64,000 nt of DNA from an uncultured Lachnospiraceae bacterium. Its GTDB lineage: Bacteria; Bacillota; Clostridia; Lachnospirales; Lachnospiraceae. A program made the translations under genes and the position numbers. This document shows, piece by piece, positions 63,679 through 64,000 of the stretch; the stretch's first letter is position 1, and every line of letters starts with the position of its first letter. The notes below the pieces were generated by a model that ran no database searches, was not told the origin of the DNA, and saw only the letters and a list, made by a program, of their open reading frames with translations. The stretch spans positions 19,130 through 83,129 of the forward strand of contig CAJTSH010000013.1 of NCBI GenBank assembly GCA_910578885.1. Direction: 5' to 3'.

Positions 63679-63707
63679 TTGTTACAAAACCCTTTTTCTG
63701 GTAAAAT
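63679..63707 (+). promoter_or_regulatory. Probable transposase promoter
   Basis: TTGTTA (63679-63684), 17 bases, TAAAAT (63702-63707), followed by a GGGGG ribosome site at 63717-63721 and the transposase ATG at 63730. Confidence 0.45.
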
Positions 63708-63729
63708 AAAAGAAAAGGGGGTACTGTTT

Positions 63730-64000
63730 ATGGAAGAATTATTGCAATGGATGGAATATATTGAGGATGTGCGTCAGGAAAGAAAAGTCAGACATCTGTT
63801 AAAAGATATCCTTGTCATCGTTTTGTTTGCCACACTTGCAAATGCAGATGACTGGGTGGAGATTGCGTTGTTTGGGCAGATATACCAAAATTATCTCAGG
63901 AAATATATAGAATTGAAGAACGGGCCGCCATCACATGATACCATACGGCGGGTAATGGGAATGATATCGCCGGATATTCTCCAGCAGCTGTATGGGAAAT
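63730..64000 (+). mobile_element. ISAs1-family transposase, 5' part (cut by window edge)
   Basis: The frame opens at ATG 63730 and is uninterrupted to the end: MEELLQWMEYIEDVRQERKV, then HLLKDILVIVLFATLANADDW, ELKNGPPSHDTIRRVMG. This is the DDE_Tnp_1-associated N-terminal domain of ISAs1-family transposases (typical FSDIPDPR-like start, LxDILxIxLxAxxAxxDxW, GxPSHDTxxRV). The DDE catalytic domain lies beyond the window. The left inverted end of the element was not located with confidence; it should fall between about 63604 and 63700. Confidence 0.8.

Noticed and set aside
1..64000. CRISPR array, tRNA or rRNA genes
   Set aside because: No regularly spaced direct repeats and no tRNA- or rRNA-like sequences were recognised on either strand.

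Overview
The window reads as a chromosomal segment of a low-to-mid-GC, Gram-positive anaerobe of the Clostridia, most likely Lachnospiraceae. The basis is strong GGAGG-type ribosome binding sites, TTGAnn/TATAAT promoters, an Ech-type energy-converting hydrogenase, a domain-inverted GH3 beta-glucosidase, DUF2325 and DUF5057 proteins, a monoderm type IV pilus operon without a secretin, and a TetM-like GTPase carrying a YacP/NYN domain. The species assignment is inference; there is no rRNA or tRNA gene in the window.

Layout. 1-2.2 kb: the 5' end of feoA (minus strand, cut by the window edge), divergent from a cell-surface GH5 cellulase lipoprotein and a small membrane protein. 2.2-10 kb: a RelB/ParE-type toxin-antitoxin pair, then a type I restriction-modification operon (hsdR-hsdM-hsdS) followed by an apparently split Mrr-like restriction gene. 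10.1-21 kb: a short DtxR-family metalloregulator, then an 11-gene minus-strand operon echABCDEF-hypA-hypF-hypC-hypD-hypE for a membrane-bound group 4 [NiFe] hydrogenase and its maturation (no hypB). 21.1-28.2 kb: a DUF2325 gene whose promoter carries almost the same 16-bp operator as feoA, an MFS sugar transporter with a GH3 beta-glucosidase, a remnant of an Rpn-type nuclease gene, an rRNA m5C methyltransferase, and a lone flagellin-like gene.

28.4-39.5 kb: a TetM-like ribosome-protection GTPase fused to a YacP/Rae1-like NYN endoribonuclease domain; directly upstream on the same strand lies a Septu-type defence pair (ptuA ATPase, ptuB HNH nuclease), then a DHH phosphoesterase, a MoxR/VWA chaperone pair, two unassigned genes and a BspA-type LRR protein. 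39.8-56.8 kb: a type IV pilus operon in the order pilB-pilT-pilC-pilA-pilD-pilM/N-pilO-like-four minor prepilins, ending in a 1486-residue exported DUF5057 protein; an XRE regulator diverges from it. 57.4-63.5 kb: an M14 carboxypeptidase, an FtsX-type ABC exporter and an OmpR/histidine-kinase pair. The last 270 bases begin an ISAs1-family transposase.

How the parts work together. The Ech hydrogenase couples ferredoxin oxidation to H2 evolution and ion translocation, typical of fermenters; the GH5 cellulase, MFS transporter and GH3 enzyme fit beta-glucan use; DtxR, FeoA and the DUF2325 gene look like an iron regulon. The candidates for undescribed biology are the GTPase-NYN fusion next to Septu, the pilus cluster with an unusually large Glu5-less tip-like pilin plus the giant DUF5057 protein, the shared GTTAG/CTAAC operator, and a three-copy palindromic repeat family that has altered the 3' ends of at least two genes.
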